A DNA stretch of 64,000 bases from Alitabrizicola rongguiensis (GCF_021491355.1 NZ_JAKENF010000001.1:1116001-1180000), one strand, 5' to 3'; positions 24,837 to 35,900 are shown, numbered from the stretch's first letter. The notes: generated from the sequence alone by a model not told the origin. Numbers and translations: made by a program.

Positions 24837-26741
24837 ATGGCCAAAGTCATCGGGATCGACCTCGGGACCACGAACTCCTGCGTTGCCATCATGGATGGCG
24901 CTCAACCGCGGGTCATCGAAAACTCGGAAGGCGCCCGCACCACCCCCTCCATCGTCGGTTTCACTGAAACCGAACGTCTGGTCGGCCAGCCGGCAAAACG
25001 CCAGGCGGTCACCAACCCCACGAACACCGTCTTTGCCGTCAAGCGCCTGATCGGGCGCCGGGTCGACGACCCGATGATCGCGAAGGACAAGAAGAACCTG
25101 CCGTACCACGTCGTGAACGGTGGTAATGGCGACGCTTGGGTCGAAGTGCGCGGCGAGAAATACTCGCCCAGCCAGATTTCCGCCTTCATCCTTCAGAAGA
25201 TGAAGGAAACGGCGGAGTCGTATCTGGGTGAGCCGGTGACGCAGGCCGTCATCACGGTTCCCGCCTATTTCAACGACGCTCAGCGTCAGGCGACGAAAGA
25301 CGCCGGCAAGATCGCCGGTCTTGAAGTGCTGCGCATCATCAACGAACCGACGGCGGCGGCGCTTGCCTACGGTCTCGACAAGAAAGAGACGAAAACGATC
25401 GCGGTCTATGACCTTGGTGGCGGTACATTCGACATCACCATTCTCGAGATCGACGACGGCCTGTTCGAAGTGAAGTCGACCAACGGGGACACCTTCCTCG
25501 GTGGCGAAGACTTCGACATGCGCATCGTGACCTACCTGGCCGACGAGTTCAAAAAGGAACACGGCGTCGACCTCACGCTCGACAAGATGGCGCTCCAGCG
25601 CCTTAAGGAAGCGGCGGAAAAGGCCAAGATCGAGCTGTCTTCCAGTCAGCAGACCGAGATCAACCAGCCGTTCATCAGCATGGACAAGAACACCGGGCAG
25701 CCTTTGCACCTGGTGGTCAAGATGACCCGCGCCAAGCTGGAAAGCCTGGTCGGCGACCTCATCAAGGCCTCGATCAAACCTTGCCAGGCCGCGCTGAAAG
25801 ATGCTGGCCTGACCGTGGGCGACATCGACGAGGTGGTTCTGGTCGGCGGTATGACCCGGATGCCGAAAGTCATCGAAGAGGTGACCAAGTTCTTCGGGAA
25901 AGAGCCGCACAAGGGCGTGAACCCGGACGAAGTCGTGGCGCTTGGCGCGGCGATCCAGGCCGGCGTGCTGCAAGGTGACGTCAAGGATGTCGTCCTGCTC
26001 GACGTGACCCCGCTGTCGCTCGGCATCGAGACCCTCGGTGGCGTGTTTACCCGCCTGATCGACCGCAACACCACGATCCCGACCAAGAAGTCGCAGATCT
26101 TCTCCACGGCCGAAGACAACCAGAATGCCGTGACGATCCGCGTCTTCCAGGGCGAGCGCGAGATGGCGGCCGACAACAAGATGCTGGGCCAGTTCAACCT
26201 GGAACAGATCCCGCCGGCGCCGCGCGGCGTGCCGCAGATCGAGGTGACCTTCGACATCGACGCCAACGGCATCGTGTCGGTGAACGCCAAGGACAAGGGC
26301 ACGGGCCGCACGCAGCAGATCACGATCCAGGCGTCCGGCGGTCTGTCGGATGACGAGATCGAGAAGATGGTCAAGGACGCCGAGGCCAACGCCGAATCCG
26401 ACAAGATGCGGCGCGAGCTGGTCGAAACCAAGAACCAGGGCGAAAGCCTGCTGCACTCGACGAAGAAATCGCTCGAGGAGCATGGTGACAAGGTTGACCC
26501 CTCGACGGTCGAAGCGATCGAGCTTGCGATGGGTGCGCTGGAAGAGGCCTTGAAGTCGGAGGACGCCGGCAAGATCCGCGGCGGCATCCAGAACCTGACC
26601 GAAGCTGCGATGAAGCTGGGCGAAGCCATCTACAAAGCCAGTCAGGCCGAGTCGGAGGGTAGCGAGGAAGGTCCGCGCGACGTGGATGACGAGATCGTCG
26701 ACGCAGATTTCGAGGATCTCGGGGACAACAAGCGGAAGTAA
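24837..26741 (+). CDS. dnaK: Chaperone DnaK (Hsp70)
   Basis: A 634-residue ATP-dependent chaperone. The nucleotide-binding domain (about 1-385) begins with [16 protein letters not shown] and contains [15 protein letters not shown] and [13 protein letters not shown]. The substrate-binding domain follows ([16 protein letters not shown], about 390-505), and a helical lid ends in the canonical acidic tail [10 protein letters not shown]. DnaK refolds and disaggregates proteins with DnaJ and GrpE and controls RpoH stability. dnaJ follows after 72 bases; grpE is not in the window. Confidence 0.98.
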   Translation: MAKVIGIDLGTTNSCVAIMDGAQPRVIENSEGARTTPSIVGFTETERLVGQPAKRQAVTNPTNTVFAVKRLIGRRVDDPMIAKDKKNLPYHVVNGGNGDAWVEVRGEKYSPSQISAFILQKMKETAESYLGEPVTQAVITVPAYFNDAQRQATKDAGKIAGLEVLRIINEPTAAALAYGLDKKETKTIAVYDLGGGTFDITILEIDDGLFEVKSTNGDTFLGGEDFDMRIVTYLADEFKKEHGVDLTLDKMALQRLKEAAEKAKIELSSSQQTEINQPFISMDKNTGQPLHLVVKMTRAKLESLVGDLIKASIKPCQAALKDAGLTVGDIDEVVLVGGMTRMPKVIEEVTKFFGKEPHKGVNPDEVVALGAAIQAGVLQGDVKDVVLLDVTPLSLGIETLGGVFTRLIDRNTTIPTKKSQIFSTAEDNQNAVTIRVFQGEREMAADNKMLGQFNLEQIPPAPRGVPQIEVTFDIDANGIVSVNAKDKGTGRTQQITIQASGGLSDDEIEKMVKDAEANAESDKMRRELVETKNQGESLLHSTKKSLEEHGDKVDPSTVEAIELAMGALEEALKSEDAGKIRGGIQNLTEAAMKLGEAIYKASQAESEGSEEGPRDVDDEIVDADFEDLGDNKRK

Positions 26742-26761
26742 GACCGCGCAGAACCACAGAG

Positions 26762-26785
26762 GGGCGGTCCGGCAACGGGCCGCCC
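26762..26785 (+). terminator. Hairpin between dnaK and dnaJ
   Basis: GGGCGGTCC (26762-26770) pairs with GGGCCGCCC (26777-26785) with one G-U pair and a six-base loop, followed by TTCTCC. It could act as a partial terminator or an mRNA-processing/stability element that lowers dnaJ relative to dnaK. Confidence 0.5.
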
Positions 26786-26813
26786 TTCTCCGGTTCAGTC
26801 AGGGAGTTTTGCC

Positions 26814-27962
26814 ATGGCAAAGCGCGACTATTACGAAGTGCTCGGGGTCTCCAAGGGGGCATCGGCGGAAGAGCTGAAGAAGGCCTACCGGACCAAGGCC
26901 AAAGAGCTTCACCCAGACCGAAACTCTGACAATCCGCAGGCCGAGGCCCAGTTCAAGGAAGTGAACGAGGCCTACGATGTGCTGAAGGACGCCGACAAGA
27001 AGGCGGCGTATGACCGCTTTGGGCATGCGGCCTTCGAAGGCGGCATGGGTGGCGGCGGTGGTCAACGCGGTGGCTTCGGGCAGGGCGATTTCGCTTCGGC
27101 CTTCTCGGATGTGTTCGAGGACCTGTTTGGCGATTTCATGGGCGGTCGTGGCGGCGGGCAGGCCCGGTCACGGGCGCAGCGCGGGTCTGACCTGCGCTAC
27201 AACATGCGCATCTCGCTCGAGGAAGCCTATTCCGGCATCCAGAAGACGATCAATGTTCCCGCCTCGGTCACATGCGAGGCCTGCCACGGCAGCGGTGCGG
27301 AAGGCGGAGCAGAGCCGGTCACCTGCCCGACCTGTTCGGGCATGGGAAAGGTTCGGGCGCAGCAGGGCTTCTTCACGGTCGAGCGCACCTGCCCGACCTG
27401 CGGCGGCATGGGCCAGATCGTCAAGAACCCGTGCAAGGTTTGTGGAGGCGCGGGCCGGGTCGAGAAGGAGCGCTCGCTGTCGGTGAATATCCCGGCCGGG
27501 GTCGAGACGGGCACGCGGATCCGCCTGGCAGGCGAGGGGGAGGCAGGTCTGCGCGGCGGGCCTTCTGGAGATCTATACATCTTCATCGAGGTGAAGGATC
27601 ATGCCTTGTTCCAACGTGACGGAACGACTCTTTACTGCCATGTGCCGATCAGCATCACCACTGCCGCGCTTGGCGGCGAGGTCGAGGTCCCGACGATCGA
27701 TGGCGGGATGAGCCGGGTCAAGGTTCCGGAAGGCAGCCAGACCGGCAAGCAGATGCGACTGCGCGGCAAGGGTATGCCCGCGCTCCGCGGCGGCGGATCG
27801 GGAGACATGCTGATCGAGCTTTCTGTCGAGACGCCTGTCAAGCTGACATCGCGGCAGAAAGAGTTGCTGCGCGAGTTCGAGTCGCTCAGCCGCGAGAACA
27901 ACCCGGAAGGGTCGTCCTTCTTCTCGAAGGTCAAGGGTTTCTGGGATAGCAAGAAGAGCTGA
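26814..27962 (+). CDS. dnaJ: Chaperone DnaJ (Hsp40 class A)
   Basis: A 382-residue type-I J protein. The J domain (about 4-68) carries the HPD motif in [10 protein letters not shown], which stimulates DnaK ATPase. A Gly/Phe-rich region follows (about 75-125). The zinc domain holds four CxxCxGxG repeats ([32 protein letters not shown]), and the C-terminal substrate-binding and dimerisation domains complete the chain. All expected residues are present. It is the second gene after the dnaK promoter, followed by an intrinsic terminator. Confidence 0.97.
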   Translation: MAKRDYYEVLGVSKGASAEELKKAYRTKAKELHPDRNSDNPQAEAQFKEVNEAYDVLKDADKKAAYDRFGHAAFEGGMGGGGGQRGGFGQGDFASAFSDVFEDLFGDFMGGRGGGQARSRAQRGSDLRYNMRISLEEAYSGIQKTINVPASVTCEACHGSGAEGGAEPVTCPTCSGMGKVRAQQGFFTVERTCPTCGGMGQIVKNPCKVCGGAGRVEKERSLSVNIPAGVETGTRIRLAGEGEAGLRGGPSGDLYIFIEVKDHALFQRDGTTLYCHVPISITTAALGGEVEVPTIDGGMSRVKVPEGSQTGKQMRLRGKGMPALRGGGSGDMLIELSVETPVKLTSRQKELLREFESLSRENNPEGSSFFSKVKGFWDSKKS

Positions 27963-27985
27963 GAGCTGCCTGGCGCGATCTGTTG

Positions 27986-28014
27986 AGGCCGTCCCGAATG
28001 GGGCGGCCTTTGTC
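27986..28014 (+). terminator. Intrinsic terminator after dnaJ
   Basis: A ten-base stem (27986-27995 with 28000-28009, one G-U pair) with a four-base loop is followed by TTTGTCTTTG. It starts 23 bases past the dnaJ stop. Confidence 0.75.
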
Positions 28015-28080
28015 TTTGCGGATTGTCTGCAAGGGGCTGAAAAGACAAAGGCCCCGCTTGCGCGAGGCCTTTCGTAGACT

Positions 28081-28165
28081 TGGTGCCCAGGAGAGGACTC
28101 GAACCTCCACGTCTTGCAACACTGGTACCTGAAACCAGCGCGTCTACCAATTCCGCCACCTGGGC
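28081..28165 (-). tRNA. tRNA-Leu (anticodon CAG)
   Basis: On the minus strand the gene starts GCCCAGGTGGCGG and ends CTGGGCACCA with encoded CCA. The seven-base acceptor stem is complete, the D-loop has GGTAGAC, and the anticodon stem CTGGT/ACCAG encloses loop TTCAGGT, giving anticodon CAG. A long variable arm typical of class II tRNAs follows, and the T-arm contains GGTTCGAGTCC. It reads CUG codons. It is a different isoacceptor from the one implied by the att fragment at 2150-2173. Confidence 0.95.
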
Positions 28166-28314
28166 AGGTGTCGTGACGGGCGATGTATCCATGCCGAATG
28201 TCGGTGTCAACGGGGCGAGGTGAAAAAACGTCGCGCCAATTGCGGCTTGTTCCTGCCAGAGTGAAAAGCTATTCCCGGGGGCAGGTTTGCAGCAATTCCA
28301 AGAGGGCGCGGCAG

Positions 28315-29301
28315 ATGAGCAAGCTCGTCACGATCTATGGCGGTTCTGGTTTCATCGGACGCTACATCGCGCGGCGGATGGCGCTTGAGGGCTGGCGCGT
28401 GCGCGTCGCCTGCCGCCGCCCGAACGATGCCTTGTTCGTAAAGACTTACGGCGTCGTGGGCCAGGTCGAACCGATCTTCTGCAATGTCCGCGACGATGCC
28501 TCGGTTCGGGCAGTGATGCTTGGCGCGGATGCCGTGGTGAATTGCGTGGGAATTCTCGCGGAAGCCGGAGCCAACCGCTTCGATGCCGTGCAAGCCGAAG
28601 GCGCGGGCCGCATTGCCCGGATCGCGGCCGAGCTTGGCGTTGAAAAGCTGGTCCATGTCTCGGCCATCGGGGCCGATGCGGATTCGAACAGCTCGTATGC
28701 CCGGACCAAGGCAGAGGGAGAGGCAGCGGTTCTGTCGGCCTTCCCGAATGCCGTGATCCTGCGCCCCTCGGTGGTCTTCGGCCCCGAAGATCAGTTCTTC
28801 AATCGTTTCGCCGGCATGACGGTTCTCAGCCCGATCCTGCCGATCGTCGGCGGCAATACGAAGTTCCAGCCGGTCTATGTCGACGATGTTGCGCAGGCAG
28901 CTGTGAAAGGCGTTCTCGGCTCTGCGGCTCCCGGCGTCTACGAGCTTGGCGGACCCGAGGCTGCGACCTTCCGCGAGCACATGAAGCAGATGCTCGACGT
29001 TGTTCAGCGCCGGCGTCTGATCCTGAACCTGCCGTTCTTCGTGGGGCGCATCGTGGGCTTTGCGCTCGATGCCCTGCAGTTCGTTACGCTTGGCCTGGTG
29101 AAGAACAGGACACTGACCCTCGATCAGGTCAGAAATCTGGCACATGACAACGTGGTTGATCCGAAAGAGAAAGGTCTCGCGGACCTTGGGATCACGGCTT
29201 CGTCATTTAACGCAATCGCGCCCGAATACCTGTGGCGCTATCGGCCGTCGGGGCAGTATGCCGCGATCAAGGACTCTGCGAAGAACCTTCGCAAGGTCTG
29301 A
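28315..29301 (+). CDS. NDUFA9-like atypical SDR protein (complex I-associated)
   Basis: A 328-residue NAD(P)-binding protein of the atypical short-chain dehydrogenase group related to mitochondrial NDUFA9. The N-terminal Rossmann motif is [32 protein letters not shown] contains the Tyr-x-x-x-Lys pair. The C-terminal half ([21 protein letters not shown]) is typical of the group. In alphaproteobacteria such proteins are proposed to be accessory subunits or assembly partners of respiratory complex I, binding NADPH without turnover. I chose ATG 28315. It is probably co-transcribed with uppP (27 bases between). Confidence 0.88.
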   Translation: MSKLVTIYGGSGFIGRYIARRMALEGWRVRVACRRPNDALFVKTYGVVGQVEPIFCNVRDDASVRAVMLGADAVVNCVGILAEAGANRFDAVQAEGAGRIARIAAELGVEKLVHVSAIGADADSNSSYARTKAEGEAAVLSAFPNAVILRPSVVFGPEDQFFNRFAGMTVLSPILPIVGGNTKFQPVYVDDVAQAAVKGVLGSAAPGVYELGGPEAATFREHMKQMLDVVQRRRLILNLPFFVGRIVGFALDALQFVTLGLVKNRTLTLDQVRNLAHDNVVDPKEKGLADLGITASSFNAIAPEYLWRYRPSGQYAAIKDSAKNLRKV

Positions 29302-29327
29302 GACGGTCCTGACAAGACGAGGTGACC

Positions 29328-30134
29328 ATGCCGGAGTCGACCACGCTGGTCGCCGCCCTTCTCGGGATGCTCGAAGGGCTGACCGAGTTCATTCCAGTCT
29401 CTTCGACCGGACATCTGCTGCTTGCGGCGCATTTCCTTGGTTTCAAGAGTTCGGGCGACACGTTCGAGGTCGTCATCCAGTTGGGCGCGATCCTGGCGCT
29501 TCTCAGTGTCTATGCCCATAAGCTGTTCGACCTGTTCCGCAGGGCACCCCACGATGCCGACGCCCAACGCTTCATTGTCGCGGTCCTCGTCGCCTTTCTG
29601 CCGGCTGTCGTGATCGGGCTGGCGGCCCATGACTTCATCAAGAAGGTCCTGTTCGAGACACCGGTCCTGATCGCGGTGATGTTGATCGTGGGCGGAATGG
29701 TCTTGTTGTTCGTCGATCGTCTGGCTGGAGAACCCAAAGTCGATGACGCGATGAAATTCCGCTTCGGCATGGCGTTCAAGATCGGTCTGTTCCAATGCCT
29801 CGCGATGATCCCGGGCGTTTCACGGTCGGGTGCGACCATTGTCGGCGCGCTTTGGCTGGGGGCCAGCAAGCGCGCCGCCGCCGAATTCTCGTTCTTCCTG
29901 TCGATGCCGACGATGATCGCCGCAGTCGCGCTTGACCTATTCAAGAACCGCCATGCGCTGGATTTCGCAGCTGTGTCAGACATCGCTGTCGGTTTCATCA
30001 TGGCCTTCATAACTGCCCTTTTCGTGGTCAAATGGCTGCTCGGTTACGTGAGCAGGCATGGCTACGCCCTGTTTGGCTGGTGGCGAATCATCGTTGGCTC
30101 TCTAGCCTTGATTGGGCTTCTGATGGGCAGATGA
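29328..30134 (+). CDS. uppP: Undecaprenyl-diphosphatase
   Basis: A 268-residue polytopic membrane phosphatase of the UppP/BacA family. It removes phosphate from undecaprenyl pyrophosphate to regenerate the lipid carrier for peptidoglycan and polysaccharide synthesis. Both catalytic boxes are visible: [14 protein letters not shown] near the N-terminus and [11 protein letters not shown] in the middle. About eight hydrophobic segments are predicted. The ATG at 29328 is preferred to the GTG six bases earlier because of the position of GAGG. Overproduction gives bacitracin resistance in other bacteria. Confidence 0.95.
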   Translation: MPESTTLVAALLGMLEGLTEFIPVSSTGHLLLAAHFLGFKSSGDTFEVVIQLGAILALLSVYAHKLFDLFRRAPHDADAQRFIVAVLVAFLPAVVIGLAAHDFIKKVLFETPVLIAVMLIVGGMVLLFVDRLAGEPKVDDAMKFRFGMAFKIGLFQCLAMIPGVSRSGATIVGALWLGASKRAAAEFSFFLSMPTMIAAVALDLFKNRHALDFAAVSDIAVGFIMAFITALFVVKWLLGYVSRHGYALFGWWRIIVGSLALIGLLMGR

Positions 30135-30138
30135 GTAC

Positions 30139-30221
30139 TTAGGTAATCAAATCTGACCTAAATTTCGGAAGTTTCCCGCGAAAAACTCGAAACCAGCGCA
30201 GAAAAGCAGGAATTAGGTCAG
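30139..30221 (+). promoter_or_regulatory. TTAGGT repeats upstream of gltD (putative operator)
   Basis: TTAGGT (30139-30144) and ACCTAA (30156-30161) form an inverted repeat with an 11-base spacer. CTGACCTAA (30153-30161) is matched again in reverse as TTAGGTCAG (30213-30221). The stretch is AT-rich against its surroundings and ends 71 bases before the gltD start, so a dimeric regulator of glutamate synthase may bind here. I do not recognise the regulator. Confidence 0.45.
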
Positions 30222-30292
30222 TATAATTGACTTTTATTCCTGATTGCCCTGCCGTATGAAGGCGCACCCGCAGATCATTGGGAGGCGCAGCC

Positions 30293-31729
30293 ATGGCCAA
30301 GCAACGCATGCTCCAGTTCGTGACCGTCGCGAAGGAGATGCCCGAAAAGCGTCCGCCAAATCTGCGTGCGCAGGATTTCCACGAGATCTATCGCGACTAT
30401 GCGACCGCGAAGGCGGAAGAGCAGGCCGGGCGCTGCAGCCAGTGCGGCGTGCCTTATTGCCAAAGCCATTGCCCGCTGCACAACAACATTCCCGACTGGC
30501 TGCGCATGACCGCCGAGGGCCGCCTCAAGGAGGCGTATGAGATCAGCCAGGCCACCAACACCTTCCCCGAGATCTGCGGCCGCATCTGCCCGCAGGACCG
30601 CCTGTGCGAAGGCAACTGCGTTATCGAGCAATCAGGCCATGGCACGGTCACGATCGGTTCCGTCGAGAAATACATCACCGACACCGCCTGGGAAAACGGC
30701 TGGGTCGTGCCGATCCGACCTGCAGTGGAGCGGGCGGAAAGCGTAGGTATCATAGGTGCAGGACCGGGCGGGCTTGCCGCTGCCGACCGGCTGCGCCGCG
30801 CTGGCGTTCAGGTCACGGTCTATGATCGCTACGACCGTGCTGGTGGGCTGCTGACCTACGGGATCCCCGGTTTCAAGCTGGAGAAACCAGTGGTCATGCA
30901 GCGGATAGAACAGCTGGAGCGCAGCGGTGTCTCCTTCGTTCTGAACTGCGATGTCGGCACGGACATCACCTTTGACGCGATCCGCGGCCAGCATGACGCC
31001 GTGCTGATCGCCACTGGCGTCTACAAGGCGCGCGACATCCAGGCGCCGGGGGTAGGGGCCAAGGGGATCGTTGCGGCGCTGGACTATCTGACGGCCTCGA
31101 ACCGCAAGAGCTTCGGCGACGAGGTGCCAGCGTTCGACACCGGCGACCTCGACGCACGCGGCAAGAGGGTGGTCGTGATCGGCGGCGGAGATACGGCGAT
31201 GGACTGCGTGCGCACGGCGATCCGTCAAGGCGCGCTCAGCGTCAAATGCCTTTACCGCCGCGACCGGGCCAACATGCCGGGCTCGCAGCGCGAGGTACAG
31301 AATGCCGAAGAGGAAGGCGTGGAATTTGTTTGGCTGACCGCGCCGCGCGGCTTCACCGGTGGCGAACTGGTGGATGGTGTCATGGTTCAGCGCATGCGCC
31401 TGGGTGCCCCCGATGCGAGCGGCCGCCAGATGCCCGAGGTCATCGAAGGCGCAGACTATGTTGAACCCGCCGATCTAGCGGTAATGGCGCTGGGCTTCGA
31501 ACCCGAGGAATTGCCTACGCTCTGGGGTGTGCCGGACCTGGCAGTCACCCGTTGGGGAACGATCAAGGCCGATTTCCGCAGCCACCAGACCAGCCTTCCC
31601 GGCGTATTTGCCGCGGGCGACATCGTGCGCGGGGCAAGCCTTGTCGTCTGGGCGATCCGTGACGGTCGCGAGGCTGCTGACGCAATCCTCGACTACATCG
31701 CGCAATCTGCGCAGGTCGCTGCGGAGTGA
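30293..31729 (+). CDS. gltD: Glutamate synthase small subunit
   Basis: A 478-residue beta subunit of NADPH-dependent glutamate synthase. The N-terminal ferredoxin-like part holds two Cys clusters (CSQCGVPYCQSHC and CGRICPQDRLCEGNC). Next come the FAD-binding GIIGAGPGGLAAADRL and the NADPH-binding VVIGGGDTAMDCV, and the C-terminal AAGDIVRGASLVVWA closes the FAD site. GltD takes electrons from NADPH and passes them through iron-sulfur centres to GltB. The ATG at 30293 has GGGAGGCG upstream. It is the first gene of a four-gene unit ending in gltB, behind a region with repeated TTAGGT elements. Confidence 0.96.
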   Translation: MAKQRMLQFVTVAKEMPEKRPPNLRAQDFHEIYRDYATAKAEEQAGRCSQCGVPYCQSHCPLHNNIPDWLRMTAEGRLKEAYEISQATNTFPEICGRICPQDRLCEGNCVIEQSGHGTVTIGSVEKYITDTAWENGWVVPIRPAVERAESVGIIGAGPGGLAAADRLRRAGVQVTVYDRYDRAGGLLTYGIPGFKLEKPVVMQRIEQLERSGVSFVLNCDVGTDITFDAIRGQHDAVLIATGVYKARDIQAPGVGAKGIVAALDYLTASNRKSFGDEVPAFDTGDLDARGKRVVVIGGGDTAMDCVRTAIRQGALSVKCLYRRDRANMPGSQREVQNAEEEGVEFVWLTAPRGFTGGELVDGVMVQRMRLGAPDASGRQMPEVIEGADYVEPADLAVMALGFEPEELPTLWGVPDLAVTRWGTIKADFRSHQTSLPGVFAAGDIVRGASLVVWAIRDGREAADAILDYIAQSAQVAAE

Positions 31730-31752
31730 TCTGGAAAGCGTCGGGTTTCGAT

Positions 31753-32535
31753 ATGGCAATCGTATGTCGACAGGAGCATTCGGGTGTTTGGCGATCCGCC
31801 AAATGCGTCAGCCTTGCTGCCGCGCTTGCCGCAGGTACGCCCGCGCTCGCCCAGTCCCCCGCCGCGACGCCTGACGGCGCCCTGTTCGACCCGCCCGAGG
31901 GCTGCAGCGTGTTCATGACCGTGCAGTCACGCGGATGCCGGGTGGCAAACCATTATCGTTGCGACGCAGATCCGGCGGGTGACCAGTGGCGGGCGGATTT
32001 CGACCAGGAAGGTCTCTTCTTCGTCAGCCATACGGATTACGAGACCCAGTGGATCGAGAGCTACGAGTTCTTTCCTCTTGTCCGCCAATCCCTCGACCCC
32101 AATCCGGTCGATGCGGCATCGTACAGCGAGCTTCTTTCCAAGGGCGTCGACAGCTTCGACTTCAACCTGACGAAGGACGATGGCAGCCGCAGCCACGTTA
32201 CCGGGTTCGACCGCCTGACAGGCGAGAAGGTAACGATCGACGGTATCGATCTGCAGGAAACGGAGTTCAGCTTCAGCGAAACTGCAGAGGACGGCACGGT
32301 ACTGCGCAGCGCCAAGGGCAACGAATACATCAAGGCCGACTGGCGGATGTTCTTCTCAGGCCCGTCGGAATGGATGACGGAAGAGGGAAGCCTGCCTGTC
32401 GATGGCAGTCCTCTCCAGTTCATCTTTCCCGGTGAACCGGGCTTCCGCACGACCGAGCCGCTGTTTGACTGTGACGCTGTCCTGTCGCGCGCGGAAGGCG
32501 CGGCGTCGATCCAGCCCGTGTCGGTGCGGAAATGA
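31753..32535 (+). CDS. Secreted protein of unknown function
   Basis: About 260 residues with an N-terminal export signal (hydrophobic VSLAAALAAGTPALAQ, probable cleavage after ALAQ). I do not recognise the mature part. It contains a pair of Cys near its N-terminus (GCSVFMTVQSRGCRV, CDADP), a Cys near the end (LFDCDAV), and many acidic and aromatic residues, suggesting a soluble periplasmic beta-rich protein with disulfides. The start could also be the GTG at 31726, which overlaps the gltD stop; I chose ATG 31753. The 3' end overlaps the GFA gene by four bases. Its place between gltD and gltB suggests a conserved operon, but no role in nitrogen assimilation is shown. Confidence 0.75.
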   Translation: MAIVCRQEHSGVWRSAKCVSLAAALAAGTPALAQSPAATPDGALFDPPEGCSVFMTVQSRGCRVANHYRCDADPAGDQWRADFDQEGLFFVSHTDYETQWIESYEFFPLVRQSLDPNPVDAASYSELLSKGVDSFDFNLTKDDGSRSHVTGFDRLTGEKVTIDGIDLQETEFSFSETAEDGTVLRSAKGNEYIKADWRMFFSGPSEWMTEEGSLPVDGSPLQFIFPGEPGFRTTEPLFDCDAVLSRAEGAASIQPVSVRK

Positions 32536-32969
32536 GCGCGCCGATGGTTGGGCATTGCCTGTGCGGCGCCGTGGTCATTTCGGTCGCCGGCCCGCATGAT
32601 CCGCGCCCGGGCGCCTGCCATTGCCGGATGTGCCAGCGCTGGTCGGGCGGGTTGTTCCTGTGCTTCAACGCAGAGGCTGAGGGGGTAAAGGTCGAGGGGC
32701 CCGTGACCCGCTATGCCTCGTCTGCATTCGCCGAGCGGGCCTTCTGCAGCGTCTGCGGAAGCCATCTGTGGATGCGCAATACGAACGTCGGAAACACCAG
32801 CTACGAATTGATGCCGGGACTGTTCGACGGAGAACTGACGGTGCCGCTGCGGTCGGAAGTCTACTCCGATCGGGCGATGGCCTCGGTCCAGCTCAAGGGC
32901 GATCACCGCCGGGCGACGCAGGCTGAATACGAACAGAAGAACCTCTTTGTGAAGGGAGATGCGCCATGA
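32532..32969 (+). CDS. GFA-family zinc protein
   Basis: A 145-residue protein of the glutathione-dependent formaldehyde-activating (GFA/CENP-V) family. The zinc-binding cysteines are visible in CLCGAV, ACHCRMCQRWSGG and FCSVCGSHLWMRN. Family members bind zinc; some catalyse the addition of glutathione to formaldehyde, but most are uncharacterised. It overlaps the upstream unknown gene and gltB by four bases each, so translation is probably coupled across gltD-unknown-GFA-gltB. Confidence 0.87.
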   Translation: MSAPMVGHCLCGAVVISVAGPHDPRPGACHCRMCQRWSGGLFLCFNAEAEGVKVEGPVTRYASSAFAERAFCSVCGSHLWMRNTNVGNTSYELMPGLFDGELTVPLRSEVYSDRAMASVQLKGDHRRATQAEYEQKNLFVKGDAP

Positions 32970-35900
32970 CCTATGATGCCGCCTGGGTTGCCGCCGAAGA
33001 GGCCAAGCGCGCCTACATGAACGAGCATTCGCTTTACAAGACCGAGGATGAGCATTCGTCCTGCGGCGTCGGTCTTGTGGTGTCGATCAACGGCAAGCCC
33101 AGTCGCAAGGTCGTGCAGAACGGGATCGACGCGCTGAAGGCGGTCTGGCACCGGGGCGCAGTCGATGCTGACGGCAAGACCGGCGACGGCGCGGGCATCC
33201 ACGTGCAGATCCCGGTCAAGTTCTTCTACGACCAGGTCCGCCGCACGGGCCACGAGCCCGACATGCACAAGCTGATCGCGGTCGGCCAGGTCTTCCTGCC
33301 GCGCACCGATTTCGGCGCGCAGGAACGCTGCCGCACGATCGTCGAGACCGAAGTGCTGCGGATGGGCCATTACATCTATGGCTGGCGGCACGTCCCGGTG
33401 AACACCGAGGTGCTGGGCGAGAAGGCCAACGCGACCCGGCCCGAGATCGAGCAGATCCTGATCCGCTGCGAGAAGGGCATCGACGAGGAAACCTTCGAGC
33501 GCGAGCTATACATCATCCGCCGCCGGATCGAGAAGGCGGCCATCGCCGCGCAGATCCAGGGGCTGTACCTCTGCTCACTCTCCTGCCGGTCGATCATCTA
33601 CAAGGGCATGATGCTGGCCGAGCAGGTTTCGGTCTTCTATCCCGACCTTCTGGACGAACGCTTCGAAAGCGCCTTCGCGATCTATCATCAGCGTTATTCC
33701 ACCAACACTTTCCCACAGTGGTGGCTCGCGCAGCCCTTCCGCATGCTGGCCCATAACGGCGAGATCAACACGCTGAAGGGCAACGTCAACTGGATGAAGA
33801 GCCACGAGATCCGCATGGCCTCTTCGGCCTTTGGCGACGCGGCGGAGGACATCAAGCCGATCATCCCCTCGGGGACGTCGGACTCGGGTGCGCTCGATGC
33901 GGTGTTCGAGGTGATGGTGCGCTCGGGCCGCTCGGCGCCGATGGCGAAGACCATGCTGGTGCCCGAGGCCTGGTCGAAGATGACCGGCGAGATGCCCAAG
34001 GCCTGGGCCGACATGTATGCCTATTGCAACTCGGTCATGGAGCCGTGGGACGGGCCTGCTGCGCTGGCGATGACCGATGGCCGTTGGGTCTGCGGCGGCC
34101 TTGACCGCAACGGCTTGCGTCCAATGCGCTATGTCGTGACCGGCGATGGTCTGCTGATCGCGGGGTCCGAAGCCGGCATGGTGCCGGTCGATGAAACGAC
34201 TATCCGTGAGAAGGGCGCGCTCGGGCCGGGCCAGATGATCGGCGTTGATATGGGTGAGGGCAAGCTCTACCACGACCACGCGCTCAAGGACCGTCTGGCG
34301 GCGAGCCAGCCCTATGGCGAGTGGATCGAGAAAGTCATCGACCTGAACGCGCTGCTGCGCGACGTGCCCGAGCAGACGCTGTTCACCGGGGCGGATCTAC
34401 GCAAGCGCCAGATCGCCGCTGGCTACACGCTCGAGGATCTTGAACAGGTTTTGGCGCCGATGGCCGAGGACGGCAAGGAGATGGTGGCGAGCATGGGCGA
34501 CGACACGCCGCCCGCCGTGCTGTCGAGCGTCTATCGCCCGCTGAGCCACTACTTCCGCCAGAACTTCAGCCAGGTGACGAACCCGCCGATCGACAGTCTG
34601 CGCGAAAGCCGGGTCATGAGCCTCAAGACGCGGTTCGGCAACCTCAAGAACGTGCTCGAGGAGAACTCCAGCCAGACCGAGATACTCGTTCTGGAAAGCC
34701 CCTTCATCGCCAATGCCGAATTCGATGTGATGGTGAAGCAGTTCGGGCCGCAGGTGGCGTTCATCGACTGCACCTTCCCCGTCGGGCCGAGCCTTGATGA
34801 CCTGCATCAGGGGCTGGAGCGTATCCGCGCCGAGGCCGAGGATGCGGTGCGCTCGGGTGCCGGTCATCTTGTGCTGAGCGATCAGCATCAGGGGCCGGAC
34901 AAGGTCGGGATGCCGATGATTCTGGCCACAAGCGCGGTGCATAGCTGGCTCACGCGCAAGGGCCTGCGGACCTTCTGCTCGATCAACGTGCGGGCGGCGG
35001 AATGCATCGACCCGCATTACTTCGCGGTGTTGATTGGCTGTGGCGCGACGACGGTGAACCCCTATCTTGCGCAGGATTCGATCGCCGACCGCATCAGCCG
35101 CGGCCTTATCGACGGCAATCTGACCGACGCGATGCGCCGCTATCGCGATGCGATCGATGCGGGCCTGCTCAAGATCATGTCGAAAATGGGGATCAGCGTG
35201 ATCTCCAGCTATCGAGGGGGCCTTAACTTCGAGGCGGTGGGCCTGTCCCGCGCGATGGTGGCCGAATACTTCCCCGGCATGAACAGCCGCATTTCGGGCA
35301 TCGGTGTTTCCGGCATCGAGCAGAAGCTGGAAGAGGTCCATGCCAAGGGCTGGCGCGCGGGTACCGACGTGCTTCCGATCGGCGGCTTCTACAAGGCGCG
35401 CCGCTCGGGCGAGAAGCACGCTTGGGAAGCGCAGACGATGCACATGCTGCAATCGGCCTGCGACCGGGCGAGCTATGACCTGTGGAAGCAGTATTCCGCC
35501 GCGATGCGGGCGAACCCGCCGATCCATGTCCGCGACCTTCTGGACATCAAGCCGCTCGGCAAGCCGGTGCCGATCGAAGAGGTCGAGTCGATCACCTCGA
35601 TCCGCAAGCGCTTCGTGACGCCGGGCATGAGTCTTGGCGCGCTGAGCCCCGAGGCGCACAAGACACTCAACGTCGCCATGAACCGTATCGGCGCCAAGTC
35701 CGACTCGGGCGAAGGCGGCGAGGACCCGGCGCATTTCCTGCCCGAGCCGAACGGCGACAACCCGAGCGCGAAGATCAAGCAGGTGGCCTCGGGCCGCTTC
35801 GGTGTGACCGCCGAATATCTGAACGCCTGCGAGGAACTGGAGATCAAGGTGGCGCAGGGCGCCAAGCCCGGCGAGGGCGGACAGCTTCCCGGCATGAAGG

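Noticed and set aside
24225-26483. A 752-residue minus-strand open frame across alkB and dnaK
   Set aside because: It is the antisense of dnaK, His/Asp/Arg-rich and low in motifs, a common product of GC-rich codon bias.
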